From: Bacteroidetes bacterium RIFCSPLOWO2_12_FULL_35_15
GTDB lineage: Bacteria; Bacteroidota; Bacteroidia; 2-12-FULL-35-15
Reading direction: 5' to 3'
Length of the DNA stretch: 64,000 bases
Assembly: GCA_001769385.1 (NCBI GenBank)
Contig: MEPB01000056.1
Span: forward strand, 1 to 64,000
Shown here: one piece after another, positions 1 through 9,111 of the stretch
Position numbering within the stretch: position 1 is the stretch's first letter
Layout: every line of letters begins with the position of its first letter
Translations under genes and position numbers: made by a program
The notes under the pieces: model-generated
Told to the model about the DNA's origin: nothing
Seen by the model: the letters and a program-made list of their open reading frames with translations, nothing else
Database searches by the model: none

Positions 1-712
1 ATTATTTTCCGAAGCTTGAATTACCACTGGCGGGGCATATTTGTATCGCAAATAATTTTCTATATCCAGTGTTCCCTGAGCTGTTAATGTATCACTGTAA
101 ATAAGAATTTCTGCAACATCAATCTCTCCATGTTCACTAGGATTTGTATTAAGATCCCCATATGTCCCTAATACAAAACCATCAATCACAGAGCTACCAG
201 GATTTCCCGTTCCTAGATTAGACATATTACTCCTTATTGAAGAATTGCCTAAGCCTTGTTTAACTGTTAGTATTTTATATCCTATTGCACCTGCATTAAC
301 ACTTGGTGTAAAAGGACTGCCTGCATATAACAAGTATGTATTAGAGCCTGTTAGACTCAATCTTAGTTGATTTACACTCCCGCCATCAAATATATAATTA
401 TTCCAATCATTCAAAACCTTATTATAAACCATAAACACTTGAGCTGGTGGACTTATACTAAAAGCAGTTGTTTTGATGGATTGTTTCAATCCATCAAATT
501 TTAAAACTGGATAATTATTTAGAACACTATCCTGCACTATTGGTTGTTTGGAAACATCTGCTTGTAGTCCATCATTTCCATTACCCGATTTATCATATAA
601 ATATGAAACTTTATTATTTCCATCTTTAATTAAGCTATCGCTTGCATCCCACCATAATGTCAATGTTGATAAACTATCTATATCTATAACTCGAAAACTA
701 TTGATAAATGAT
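1..712. repeat. Second copy of ~700-bp intragenic direct repeat (LamG module)
   Basis: Bases 1 to about 712 match 2110 to about 2821 at a constant offset of 2,109 bp (703 codons, in frame), with only scattered substitutions. It encodes the second LamG-like domain of the adhesin. The left end of this copy lies outside the window. Confidence 0.9.
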
Positions 713-3129
713 GTTAGAGGCGGGGAGCAGTTCAAATTTGCTACACAACGCCAATAGTATTGGCCAGAAGGCATATTATAAATCGTATCTGAATTAGTAT
801 AGTTTATAGCAGAGTAAGTAACTGGAGTAAAGGTAAGGTTATTTGCCACTTCTAGAGTATATGACACTACATTGTTAACATTATTCCATTTATAAATAAC
901 ATAATTACTAGAACAGATACTACTGTCTTGAGGTATCAATAACTTGATGGGAATTTGCACAGAAGATGGGCTTGGAGCTATTAAAATATTTTTAGTAGTA
1001 GAATCAATGCAACCGTGGACATTTTCTACAATTAATTGAACAGCATAGTTTCCATTTGTCTGATATATATGAGAAGGATTTTGAGCCGTAGAAGTATCTT
1101 TTACTCCACTAAGCTGATCATTAAAATTCCAACTCCAATCGCTTAATGAATAGTTATAACTCAAAGATAAATCTGTAAAATTATAAATTGAATCTTGACA
1201 TAAAACGCCTGTAAAATTCGCTACCGGATTTGGATATACCCTTATGATTTTATTAATTGCTTCCGAACAACCGACATTGGTAGTAACCAAAAGTCTAACT
1301 ACATAAGTACCCGTATCTGCATAAGTATGAGATGGATTCTGAAATGTAGATGTGTCACTCAATCCACTTGATTGCTCACCAAAGTTCCAACTCCAAGTAT
1401 TTATTGAGTTGCCTGAAGGAGGAACTGACAAATCGGTGAAATTAGTTGCATTGTTTATACAAGTGATTGTACTCGAGAAGTTGGCTGTTGGTGCTACCCC
1501 CAGTATCGTTACATTAATTGAATCTTGTTTTATACAACCATTGGCATTGGTTGCTGTTACCCAATAGGGACTAGTGCCACTTGTGGCAGTTATTTGCAAC
1601 GAATCGTTTGTACTGTTATCATTCCATACATAAGTCACTCCAGCGCCTGCTCCTGCTGTTAAATAAATAGAATTACCGGAGCATAAGTTTACATCGGGCC
1701 CTAAAGTGGTACTATTTGAATAATTATCAAAAGAAATAGTAATTGTATCTGAATATTTAAAACAACCTAAACTATCTGTTATTTTTACCCAATATTGACC
1801 AGCTGTGGTTATTGTAAATATCGAATCCGTTGATCCATCTTGCCATTGATACGTATAGATACTTTTTGATAAACCTATATCCCATGGCAAAATGTTGCCT
1901 ATACACAATAAACTGTCGCTAAGTTGCTGGTAACTTGGTTTATTGATAATTAAATGTATGGTATCGATTGTTGTAAATCCAAAATCATCCTCTGCTGTTA
2001 AATAATAGGTTCCACTTGTATCTGTAGAAATAGTCTTAGTAGTGGCTCCTGTACTCCACAAATAAGAAACAAAATCCTTTTGTGGGTATAATGTAGTTGA
2101 ACAAAAATAATTATTTTCCGAAGCTTGAATTACCACTGGCGGGGCATATTTGTATCGCAAATAATTTTCTATATCCAGTGTTCCTTGAGAAGTTAATGTA
2201 TCACTGTAAATAAGAATTTCTGCAACATCAATCTCTCCATGTTCACTTGAATTTGCATTAAGATCCCCATATGTCCCTAATACAAAACCATCAATCAAGG
2301 AGTTACCAGGATTTCCCGTCCCTAGATTCGACATATTACTCCTTATTGAAGAATTGCTTAAGCCTTGTTTAACTGTTAGTATTTTATAACCTATTGCGCC
2401 TGCATTAACACTTGGTGTAAATGGACTTCCTGCATATAAAATATATGTATTAGAGCCTGTCAGACTCAATCTTAGTTGATTTGCACTACCACCATCAAAA
2501 ATATAATTATTCCAATCGCTCAAAACCTTATTATAAACCATAAACACTTGAGCTGGGGGACTTATACTAAAAGCTGTTGTTTTGATGGATTGTTTCAATC
2601 CATCAAATTTTAATACTGGATAATTATTTAAAACACTATCCTGCACTATTGGCTGTTTGGAAACATCTGCTTGTAATCCATCATTTCCATTACCCGATTT
2701 ATCATACCATTGTGAAACTTTATTGTTTCCATCTTTAATTAAGCTATCGCTTGCATCCCACCATAATGTCATTGTTGATAAACCTTCTAAATCTATAACT
2801 CGAAAACTATTGACTACTGATGTATCTATTTGAATTAAAGATTTATTAGAAATAACTCGCCAAAAAAAGGTTGCACTACTAAATCCATTAACCGTATCGT
2901 AATTATGAATATTTGTTGCAGAGTAAAAAATGCCAGAAAAATTTTCATCAAAAGCAATTTCAAGCTTGTAATTAAGAGCATTAATATCTTGTTGCCATTT
3001 AAAAATTAACACTGTATCTTTAGTTACAAAATTATTAGCAGGAGTAAATAATTTACACGTATTTTGCGAAAACAGATTAACACAAATTATCCAAAATAAA
3101 AACAATACTCCTTGATTTTTCAATTTCAT
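1..3129 (-). CDS. Giant secreted multidomain adhesin-like protein (3' end outside window)
   Basis: I read this minus frame codon by codon from the ATG at 3129 to base 1 and found no stop: 1,043 codons, continuing past the window edge. Residues 1-21 form a signal peptide ending in NLFSQN. Then: a fibronectin-III-like segment (about 25-105), a LamG/concanavalin-like domain (about 118-340, starting TLWWDASDS), Ig-like segments (about 340-545), two PKD domains (about 545-712, each with WSWNF), a second FnIII-like segment and a second LamG-like copy from about 821. The architecture is that of Bacteroidota cell-surface or secreted proteins; type IX secretion is inferred, since the C-terminus is not visible. 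Ligand and function are unknown. It is divergent from the polysaccharide locus. Confidence 0.85.
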   Translation of the reverse strand, partial: MKLKNQGVLFLFWIICVNLFSQNTCKLFTPANNFVTKDTVLIFKWQQDINALNYKLEIAFDENFSGIFYSATNIHNYDTVNGFSSATFFWRVISNKSLIQIDTSVVNSFRVIDLEGLSTMTLWWDASDSLIKDGNNKVSQWYDKSGNGNDGLQADVSKQPIVQDSVLNNYPVLKFDGLKQSIKTTAFSISPPAQVFMVYNKVLSDWNNYIFDGGSANQLRLSLTGSNTYILYAGSPFTPSVNAGAIGYKILTVKQGLSNSSIRSNMSNLGTGNPGNSLIDGFVLGTYGDLNANSSEHGEIDVAEILIYSDTLTSQGTLDIENYLRYKYAPPVVIQASENNYFCSTTLYPQKDFVSYLWSTGATTKTISTDTSGTYYLTAEDDFGFTTIDTIHLIINKPSYQQLSDSLLCIGNILPWDIGLSKSIYTYQWQDGSTDSIFTITTAGQYWVKITDSLGCFKYSDTITISFDNYSNSTTLGPDVNLCSGNSIYLTAGAGAGVTYVWNDNSTNDSLQITATSGTSPYWVTATNANGCIKQDSINVTILGVAPTANFSSTITCINNATNFTDLSVPPSGNSINTWSWNFGEQSSGLSDTSTFQNPSHTYADTGTYVVRLLVTTNVGCSEAINKIIRVYPNPVANFTGVLCQDSIYNFTDLSLSYNYSLSDWSWNFNDQLSGVKDTSTAQNPSHIYQTNGNYAVQLIVENVHGCIDSTTKNILIAPSPSSVQIPIKLLIPQDSSICSSNYVIYKWNNVNNVVSYTLEVANNLTFTPVTYSAINYTNSDTIYNMPSGQYYWRCVANLNCSPPLTSFINSFRVIDIDSLSTLTLWWDASDSLIKDGNNKVSYLYDKSGNGNDGLQADVSKQPIVQDSVLNNYPVLKFDGLKQSIKTTAFSISPPAQVFMVYNKVLNDWNNYIFDGGSVNQLRLSLTGSNTYLLYAGSPFTPSVNAGAIGYKILTVKQGLGNSSIRSNMSNLGTGNPGSSVIDGFVLGTYGDLNTNPSEHGEIDVAEILIYSDTLTAQGTLDIENYLRYKYAPPVVIQASENN
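2110..2821. repeat. First copy of ~700-bp intragenic direct repeat (LamG module)
   Basis: Near-identical partner of 1-712. It encodes the N-terminal LamG-like domain. Similarity stops abruptly near 2821/712, on the FnIII-like side, where the two copies are still recognisably similar in fold but not in DNA sequence. Confidence 0.9.
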
Positions 3130-3311
3130 ACAATAAATATACAAATTAATACATTATATGCAACTCAATCAATTGGTTATATTTGGCAATTAATAATCAA
3201 TGAAAAATAATTGAAAAACTACTTAATTTAACCCTTTAAAGTCGCTTTAAATAATATGATAAGCTAATAAAAGGTTTAAGCTATTCAGAATTTAATGTCT
3301 TTTACTAATAA

Positions 3312-4757
3312 ATGCCCTCAATAAAAAATCAAATATCGTCAGGAATAAAATGGAATTTCATTGGTCAGTTTGGCAGACAAATTATATTCTTCATAACTTC
3401 TTTAATTTTAGCTCGATTACTTAGCGTAAATGAATTTGGGTTAATAGCTATGCTGTCAGTTTTTATTAGCTTTGGAGAAGTTTTTATTCATTCGGGACTA
3501 GGGGCTGGGCTGATAAATAAGAAAGATGCATCAGAAAAAGACTTTTCTACCGTCTTTTATTTTAATATAGCCATAAGCGTAGCCATTTATCTAATTATGT
3601 TATCTGCTTCACCTTATATTGCAAGACTATACAAGCAACCAGAATTAGAAAATATTATTTACATTTTATGTTTAATATTTATTATCAATGCAATTGGAAT
3701 GACCCCCAATTATGTGCTTGTAAAAAAGTTAGAATTTAAAAGACTTAATATAATTTCACTATATAGCGTATTATTGTCTGCCCCTGTAGCAATTATTTTC
3801 GCATTTAATGGCATGGGAGTTTACAGTTTAGTTTTTCAAACAATAAGCTATTCTTTAATAAATAATTTTTTACTTATTTATTATAGCAAATGGAAACCCA
3901 CAGAAAAGTTTTCTGCCGAATCATTTAAAAGACTATTCAAATTTGGCATGAATATTTTAATTGCATATTTGATTGAGAAGGTACTAAGCAATGTAGATAC
4001 TTTATTAATCGGTAAAAAATTTAATCCTTCTACATTAGGGTATTTTTCAAGAGCTAAAAGCACTAGAGATTTGTCTTTAGATAATACATCTAACATTTTA
4101 ACGAACATAATTTTCCCGATTTTTTCTAAAATTCATGATAATGAAGAACTAAAAAGAGTTCATTTAAAATTCTATAAGCTTTTGACATATATAAATTTCC
4201 CTATTACAGTAGGGCTATTGCTTATCGCCAATCCTCTTATAATTATTTTATTTACAGAAAAATGGAGTGAATCGGTATTATATTTTAAATTATTATGTAT
4301 ACCTGCCCTTACAATGCCACTGATAGTTATTATACAACAAACAATATTATCAAGGGGTAAATCGAACACTGTTTTAGCTATAAGTATCATTAACAGAGGG
4401 TTATATGCGTTATCAATATTAATTGGAATACAATGGGGAATAAACGAGGCTTTATTTTTAATAGCAATTAGCTCAGTAATTACATTTGTTTGTTCTATAT
4501 TATTTTCTAAAATTATTCTGGGAATTAATCCACTTAGCTACTTAATTGCAACAAGGTCAAGTTTAATTCTATCAATAATTATGGCAGTATGCGTGTTTTC
4601 AATTTCTAAAATTAATTTTTCTTCTATATATTTAGAATTATCTATATTAATTTCTTCAGGAATTATAGTATATGTTGGAATATCATATTTATTTAAAGTT
4701 GAAGAATTTATGTATTTAAAGAATGAATTATTAAAAAAAATCAAACGAAAAGCATAG
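3312..4757 (+). CDS. Wzx-type oligosaccharide flippase (MOP superfamily)
   Basis: 481 residues with about 12-14 hydrophobic segments spread over the whole length. The N-terminus (SSGIKWNFIGQFGRQIIFF) and the segment GLIAMLSVFISFGEVF are typical of the WzxC/RfbX-like polysaccharide transporter family. It would move undecaprenyl-linked repeat units across the inner membrane. It is the first gene of the polysaccharide locus, and the glycosyltransferases and modifying enzymes follow on the same strand. ATG start at 3312. The family is clear; the substrate is not readable from sequence. Confidence 0.88.
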   Translation: MPSIKNQISSGIKWNFIGQFGRQIIFFITSLILARLLSVNEFGLIAMLSVFISFGEVFIHSGLGAGLINKKDASEKDFSTVFYFNIAISVAIYLIMLSASPYIARLYKQPELENIIYILCLIFIINAIGMTPNYVLVKKLEFKRLNIISLYSVLLSAPVAIIFAFNGMGVYSLVFQTISYSLINNFLLIYYSKWKPTEKFSAESFKRLFKFGMNILIAYLIEKVLSNVDTLLIGKKFNPSTLGYFSRAKSTRDLSLDNTSNILTNIIFPIFSKIHDNEELKRVHLKFYKLLTYINFPITVGLLLIANPLIIILFTEKWSESVLYFKLLCIPALTMPLIVIIQQTILSRGKSNTVLAISIINRGLYALSILIGIQWGINEALFLIAISSVITFVCSILFSKIILGINPLSYLIATRSSLILSIIMAVCVFSISKINFSSIYLELSILISSGIIVYVGISYLFKVEEFMYLKNELLKKIKRKA

Positions 4758-5127
4758 CACTATTTTATGCCATTCATAACAATAATAATTATAGTCTTCT
4801 TGTAAAATAAAAATGACAAAAAAAATATTTAATTTATTTTTTGATATACTTTAAATCAAAACTATATGATTGAATTTTATTTTATTAAGCAATGTGGAAA
4901 TTTCAGCGAAATAGACCCCACTTGACCGCCTAAAAGAGACCAATGCAAAAATTTCTAATATTAAAAAACTTTTGTTTTTTCAAAAAAAAATTAAGATTAT
5001 ATCCCTATTTTATATTAAACTTGTACATCTATACATAAAACATGAAAAAACACAGGCCTATTCAAGTACAATTTGTGTCATTTTGCTTACGTTTATTTTT
5101 GTTTTTAAAAAATAAAATTATCGCAAA
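4758..5127. other. 370-bp gene-free stretch, possible IS-end remnant
   Basis: No credible ORF. It is very A/T-rich except around 4890-4945, where a more GC-rich patch (gaaatttcagcgaaatagac, then a C-rich run) looks like the terminal sequence of an IS21-type element. I found no matching inverted end and no transposase, so this is at most a relic. Confidence 0.3.
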
Positions 5128-6003
5128 TTGAGTTATTTAAATAAAATAAAATCATTTTCTTTTACAAATAAAATCCGAATTTTTAAATATTCATTTGGTT
5201 CTATTTTAGCTGATAGCATCCCTAAGGGGCTTAAACACACTTATCATTTGCTACAGGAAATGAAGTCTAAAGGGATTGTAATAAACAAAAAAAGAGATTT
5301 TGTTGAGTTTACAGATCCTGGTACTAACTTTTTGATTTCTTTAGAACAAAACTCTTCGGATTCAATGGTATATCAACAAATTTTCCTGCATGAAGAATAC
5401 CATGCAGTACTTGATGTAATTGCCAAGCATAATTTATCCATAAAAACCATGATTGATGCAGGTGCCAATGTTGGATTTACAATTTTGTATTTTAAGAATC
5501 AATTTAAAGATTTGAATATAATTGGCTTGGAACCAAGTCCAAGTACCTTCAAAAAATTAACACGAAACATTACCAATAACAATTTAACAAATGTTATACT
5601 ACACAAAAAAGGATTGTGGTCTAAAACAACTCGATTAAAAGCCGAAAGATCTTTTAGAGATGGTGAAGATTGGTCGTTTCGTATTGTTGAAGCAAATGAC
5701 AATGAAATTGCCGACATTGAAACTTTTTCAATACAAGATTTGATTGAAATACATCAATTAAAACAAATTGATTTTTTAAAGATTGACGTAGAAGGTGCAG
5801 AAAAAAACATTTTTGAAAACCTTAATTTTCTTAATTGGTTACCAAAAATTTGTTTATTGGCAATTGAAATTCATGATGAATTTGATTGTAGAACACATAT
5901 CGAAAACCATTTATCAAACAATGGTTTTGAGCTCAGTTATTCAGGCGAATTAACAATTGCAATCAATAAAAATTTAATACATACATCTAATAAATTCATT
6001 TAA
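5128..6003 (+). CDS. FkbM-family SAM-dependent methyltransferase
   Basis: 291 residues. The SAM-binding motif I is MIDAGANVGFTILYF (about 110-124), followed by the acidic GLEPSP loop. The FkbM signature IDFLKIDVEGAEKNIFENL lies at about 213-231. FkbM enzymes O-methylate sugars or polyketides; here, a sugar of the surface glycan. The start is TTG at 5128: an in-frame stop lies 15 bp upstream and the first ATG is about 44 codons in, which would remove the N-terminal region. Substrate unknown. Confidence 0.82.
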   Translation: MSYLNKIKSFSFTNKIRIFKYSFGSILADSIPKGLKHTYHLLQEMKSKGIVINKKRDFVEFTDPGTNFLISLEQNSSDSMVYQQIFLHEEYHAVLDVIAKHNLSIKTMIDAGANVGFTILYFKNQFKDLNIIGLEPSPSTFKKLTRNITNNNLTNVILHKKGLWSKTTRLKAERSFRDGEDWSFRIVEANDNEIADIETFSIQDLIEIHQLKQIDFLKIDVEGAEKNIFENLNFLNWLPKICLLAIEIHDEFDCRTHIENHLSNNGFELSYSGELTIAINKNLIHTSNKFI

Positions 6004-6123
6004 TTTATTGTGTATTTTTTAGCTCAAACTCAAAATAATGATTAAAATAATTGATAAAAACAAACATTGCAGAATGGGTATAAATAAAAAGTTGTTGAAT
6101 AACCTTAATTTGAATTTGACAAC

Positions 6124-7041
6124 TTGAAAACAATCATATTACTAATACCTTATTTTGGCAAATGGCCTGAATGGATGGAATTGTATCTTGATTCTATTCG
6201 TAGAAATCCAAAAATTCATTTTCTCTTCATTACCGACTGTGAAACTTCTGCACTGGAAAACATTTCCAATGTAATTATACAAAAATCAAGTTTTGAAATA
6301 TATATTGGGAGATATAAAGATGTATTGGGTTCGGATATTCAAATTCCAAATCCCTATAAAATTTGTGATTTACGGCCTTTCTTCGGAATAATACACAAAA
6401 AAGATATTGAAGGATATGATTTTTTTGGATGGACGGATGTAGATTTGCTTTTTGGAAATATTCGTTCATTTTACAATGATGAAATTTTACAAAAGAGTGA
6501 TGTATTATCAACTCACCAAAACCGCTTATCTGGCCATTTGGCTCTTCTAAAAACCACCTTATACTATCGAACAATTGGTTATAAAATTTACAATTGGAAA
6601 ACAGCTTTGCAAAATCCAGATTTCGTAGGTATTGATGAACATGGGATTACAAATGCTTTAACGATGACTTTTTGGGATAAAGTAAGTGAAAAACTCAAGC
6701 AAAAATGGATTTCAAAACTCTTTTTATTTATTCAAAAACAAAAAACTAAACGTTTTTATTTTAAGGAACAATACACAACACCATTTATTTCAATCCGCTG
6801 GTTAGATGGGACAGTAAACAGCCAGCATCCTGATGTTTGGTATTACGAAAATGGTTATGTAACAAATCATCGGGATAAAGATCGAAGTTTTTTGTATATT
6901 CATTTCATGAATTTTAAAAGTAAACAATGGAGACACGATGGTACAAATGCTCCATGGGAAGGAAAAGAAAAAATTTATTTTGTAAAAGATATAAGTAAAA
7001 AAATTGTCATTGATTCTTCCGGAATTAGAAATGAAAATTAA
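6124..7041 (+). CDS. DUF6625-family protein, glycosyltransferase-like
   Basis: 305 residues. The N-terminus TIILLIPYFGKWPEWMELYL is the hallmark of the DUF6625 family found in capsule and O-antigen loci. FFGWTDVDLLFGNI contains a DVD acidic motif like the metal-binding DxD of GT-A transferases. A sugar-transferase role is inferred from this and from its position. TTG start at 6124, preceded by an in-frame stop; no closer ATG. It ends 2 bp before the acyltransferase start, so the two are probably co-transcribed. Confidence 0.72.
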   Translation: MKTIILLIPYFGKWPEWMELYLDSIRRNPKIHFLFITDCETSALENISNVIIQKSSFEIYIGRYKDVLGSDIQIPNPYKICDLRPFFGIIHKKDIEGYDFFGWTDVDLLFGNIRSFYNDEILQKSDVLSTHQNRLSGHLALLKTTLYYRTIGYKIYNWKTALQNPDFVGIDEHGITNALTMTFWDKVSEKLKQKWISKLFLFIQKQKTKRFYFKEQYTTPFISIRWLDGTVNSQHPDVWYYENGYVTNHRDKDRSFLYIHFMNFKSKQWRHDGTNAPWEGKEKIYFVKDISKKIVIDSSGIRNEN

Positions 7042-7043
7042 CG

Positions 7044-8117
7044 ATGCAAAGAATTCATTTTAAAGGTTTAGATGCAATTAGAACAATTGCATTTATTTCA
7101 ACATTTCTAGCCCACTCCATTTCAACGCAATCGATAGAACTGAGCAATAACAGCATTTTTATTACCGTTACAGAAATCGCAACTTTATATGGATTTGGTG
7201 TTCCTGTATTTTTTGTGTTAAGTGGATTTTTAATTACTTTTTTAATGATTAAAGATCGTGAGAACGGATTATTTAGCATCAGGAATTTTTACATAAAACG
7301 AATACTTCGAATTTGGCCTGCATATTATATAGTAATCATTTTTGGTTTTTTAATTTTTCCGTTTTTACAAAATTTATTTTTAGATAATAGTAAAATTGAA
7401 AATGCGACTGTATGGATGTATATTGGCTTCTTGAGTAATTTTGACCAAATTTATAACGGCTTGCCTCTTGGAGCAGGATTGGGCCCCACTTGGTCTGTGA
7501 GTGTTGAAGAGCAGTTTTATTTATTTTGGCCTTTATTATTTTTAGTTGTAAAACCAAAGTATTTTATTTACTTAATCTTATCCGTTTTAACTTTTTCACT
7601 TCTTTTTTCTCAATTTGGAAACATTAGGAGCCAATCACATACAGCTTTTTCGATGATTTTTTTGTCAGTAGGTAGCTTATTCGGGTATTTATATTACTAT
7701 AATACATTTTCAATTCGCACGATACACAAACTTGGTTGGTGGGTTATGATTTTGGCTTTTGCAGTAAGTTGTGCATTTTATTGGATAAAAATAATTCCTA
7801 GTCCCCTTTATGGCTTATTTTTCTCAATAGCGTGGGGAGTTATTATTATATTTCAAATACATACAACAAAATTAGATTTATCCAAAATAAAATTTCTCGA
7901 ACGAAATGGAAAATATACCTATGGGCTATACTTATATCACAGTATTGCCATTTTTATTATTCACTCATTGTTTCGTAAAATTTTAAAAATGGAAGAATCA
8001 CTTAGTTTAATTTTACTAATTATTCCAATTAGTTCATTAATTTTAAGCTTTATTTTTGCCCGTGTTTCTTACTGGCTTATTGAGTCAAAATTCCTTAATC
8101 TAAAAAGAAAACTGTAA
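7044..8117 (+). CDS. Acyltransferase 3 family membrane O-acyltransferase
   Basis: 357 residues, about 10 hydrophobic helices. The N-terminal motif GLDAIRTIAFISTFLAHS carries the conserved R and H; WSVSVEEQFYLFWPLLF is the second signature of the OafA/YrhL acyltransferase 3 family. Such proteins transfer acetyl or other acyl groups to surface sugars at the inner membrane. It is the third gene of a tightly packed run; the next gene starts 7 bp later. Confidence 0.87.
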   Translation: MQRIHFKGLDAIRTIAFISTFLAHSISTQSIELSNNSIFITVTEIATLYGFGVPVFFVLSGFLITFLMIKDRENGLFSIRNFYIKRILRIWPAYYIVIIFGFLIFPFLQNLFLDNSKIENATVWMYIGFLSNFDQIYNGLPLGAGLGPTWSVSVEEQFYLFWPLLFLVVKPKYFIYLILSVLTFSLLFSQFGNIRSQSHTAFSMIFLSVGSLFGYLYYYNTFSIRTIHKLGWWVMILAFAVSCAFYWIKIIPSPLYGLFFSIAWGVIIIFQIHTTKLDLSKIKFLERNGKYTYGLYLYHSIAIFIIHSLFRKILKMEESLSLILLIIPISSLILSFIFARVSYWLIESKFLNLKRKL

Positions 8118-8124
8118 TTTTTTT

Positions 8125-9111
8125 ATGAAATTCATGGAAGTTAAATTACCCAAGTCTCGTTTTTCAGAAGACAAGTCCCATGTTGAAACAAAGGAATTCA
8201 ATTCGATTACGATTCCGTGTGCTTATTTTACCTCAGGAACTTCATTAGAAGGTTATTACCTGGATATGCGTGAAGCATTTAAACAGTACGATGCAGGTAT
8301 TTTTGGAGATTTTGATGAGCTGGGTGTTCCAATGGTTGGATGGGGGAAAAATGCCTATTACAGTCCCGTAAATATCGCTCAATATGGCTTTGCTTTGCAT
8401 GCCATGTTTCTTGAACAAAAAAACGATGAAATTTGGAATGTGTTACAAGCATGCTTACAACAACTAGAGAAACTTGAACTTACTGATGATAGAGGGATTA
8501 CCTGGTGTGATGAAAAACCTTCTGTTCGCTATAATACAGGCTCAAATTGGTCTTCTGCCATGACACAAGGCGAATGTTTGTCTTTTTACTTAAGAATGTA
8601 TCAACTAAACCATGATACTAATTTATTACACAAAGCGACACAAATTTTTGAATTCCTTTTTGTTCCCTTTTCAGAAGGCGGTGCATATATGTTGGACGAG
8701 TATGGAGATGTGTGGCTTGAAGAATATCCTTCTAAGCCGCAATCGAAAGTTTTAAACGGATTTGTGTATGCCATGTTTGGAGTGTATGATTATTATCGAA
8801 TTACAAATTCCGAAAAAGCTAAAAAGCTATGGGATGCATGCATCCTTACCCTTGAAAAAAACATTGCACATTTTGATTCGGGTTATTGGTCGTATTATGA
8901 TTTATATCGTAAAGAACTAGTAAAGTATTATTACCAGAAAAACGTTCATACTCCTCAATTGGAAGCTTTGTACCAATTAACTGGCAAATCTATTTTTAAT
9001 AAATATGCCACAAAGTGGAAAACAACAGTTAACCCAATTAATCATATATTTGTGCAATTAATGTATAGAGTTAGACCCCGATGGAGAAAATTAACAGGGA
9101 AAATAAATTAA
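8125..9111 (+). CDS. D-glucuronyl C5-epimerase-like protein
   Basis: 328 residues without signal peptide. Recognisable elements of the Glce C-terminal (alpha/alpha-barrel) family: YSPVNIAQYGFALHAMFLE, SNWSSAMTQGECLSFYLRMY, VLNGFVYAMFGVYDYYR and HFDSGYWSYYDL. Characterised members convert D-glucuronate to L-iduronate within a polymer such as heparosan. The substrate here is inferred only; it would imply a uronic-acid-containing glycan. The last 31 bp overlap the start of the following glycosyltransferase gene. ATG at 8125; an alternative start is the next Met 3 codons later. Confidence 0.8.
   Translation: MKFMEVKLPKSRFSEDKSHVETKEFNSITIPCAYFTSGTSLEGYYLDMREAFKQYDAGIFGDFDELGVPMVGWGKNAYYSPVNIAQYGFALHAMFLEQKNDEIWNVLQACLQQLEKLELTDDRGITWCDEKPSVRYNTGSNWSSAMTQGECLSFYLRMYQLNHDTNLLHKATQIFEFLFVPFSEGGAYMLDEYGDVWLEEYPSKPQSKVLNGFVYAMFGVYDYYRITNSEKAKKLWDACILTLEKNIAHFDSGYWSYYDLYRKELVKYYYQKNVHTPQLEALYQLTGKSIFNKYATKWKTTVNPINHIFVQLMYRVRPRWRKLTGKIN

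Noticed and set aside
4890-4945. Complete insertion sequence
   Set aside because: Only one possible end-like patch is visible, without a partner end, target duplication or transposase.
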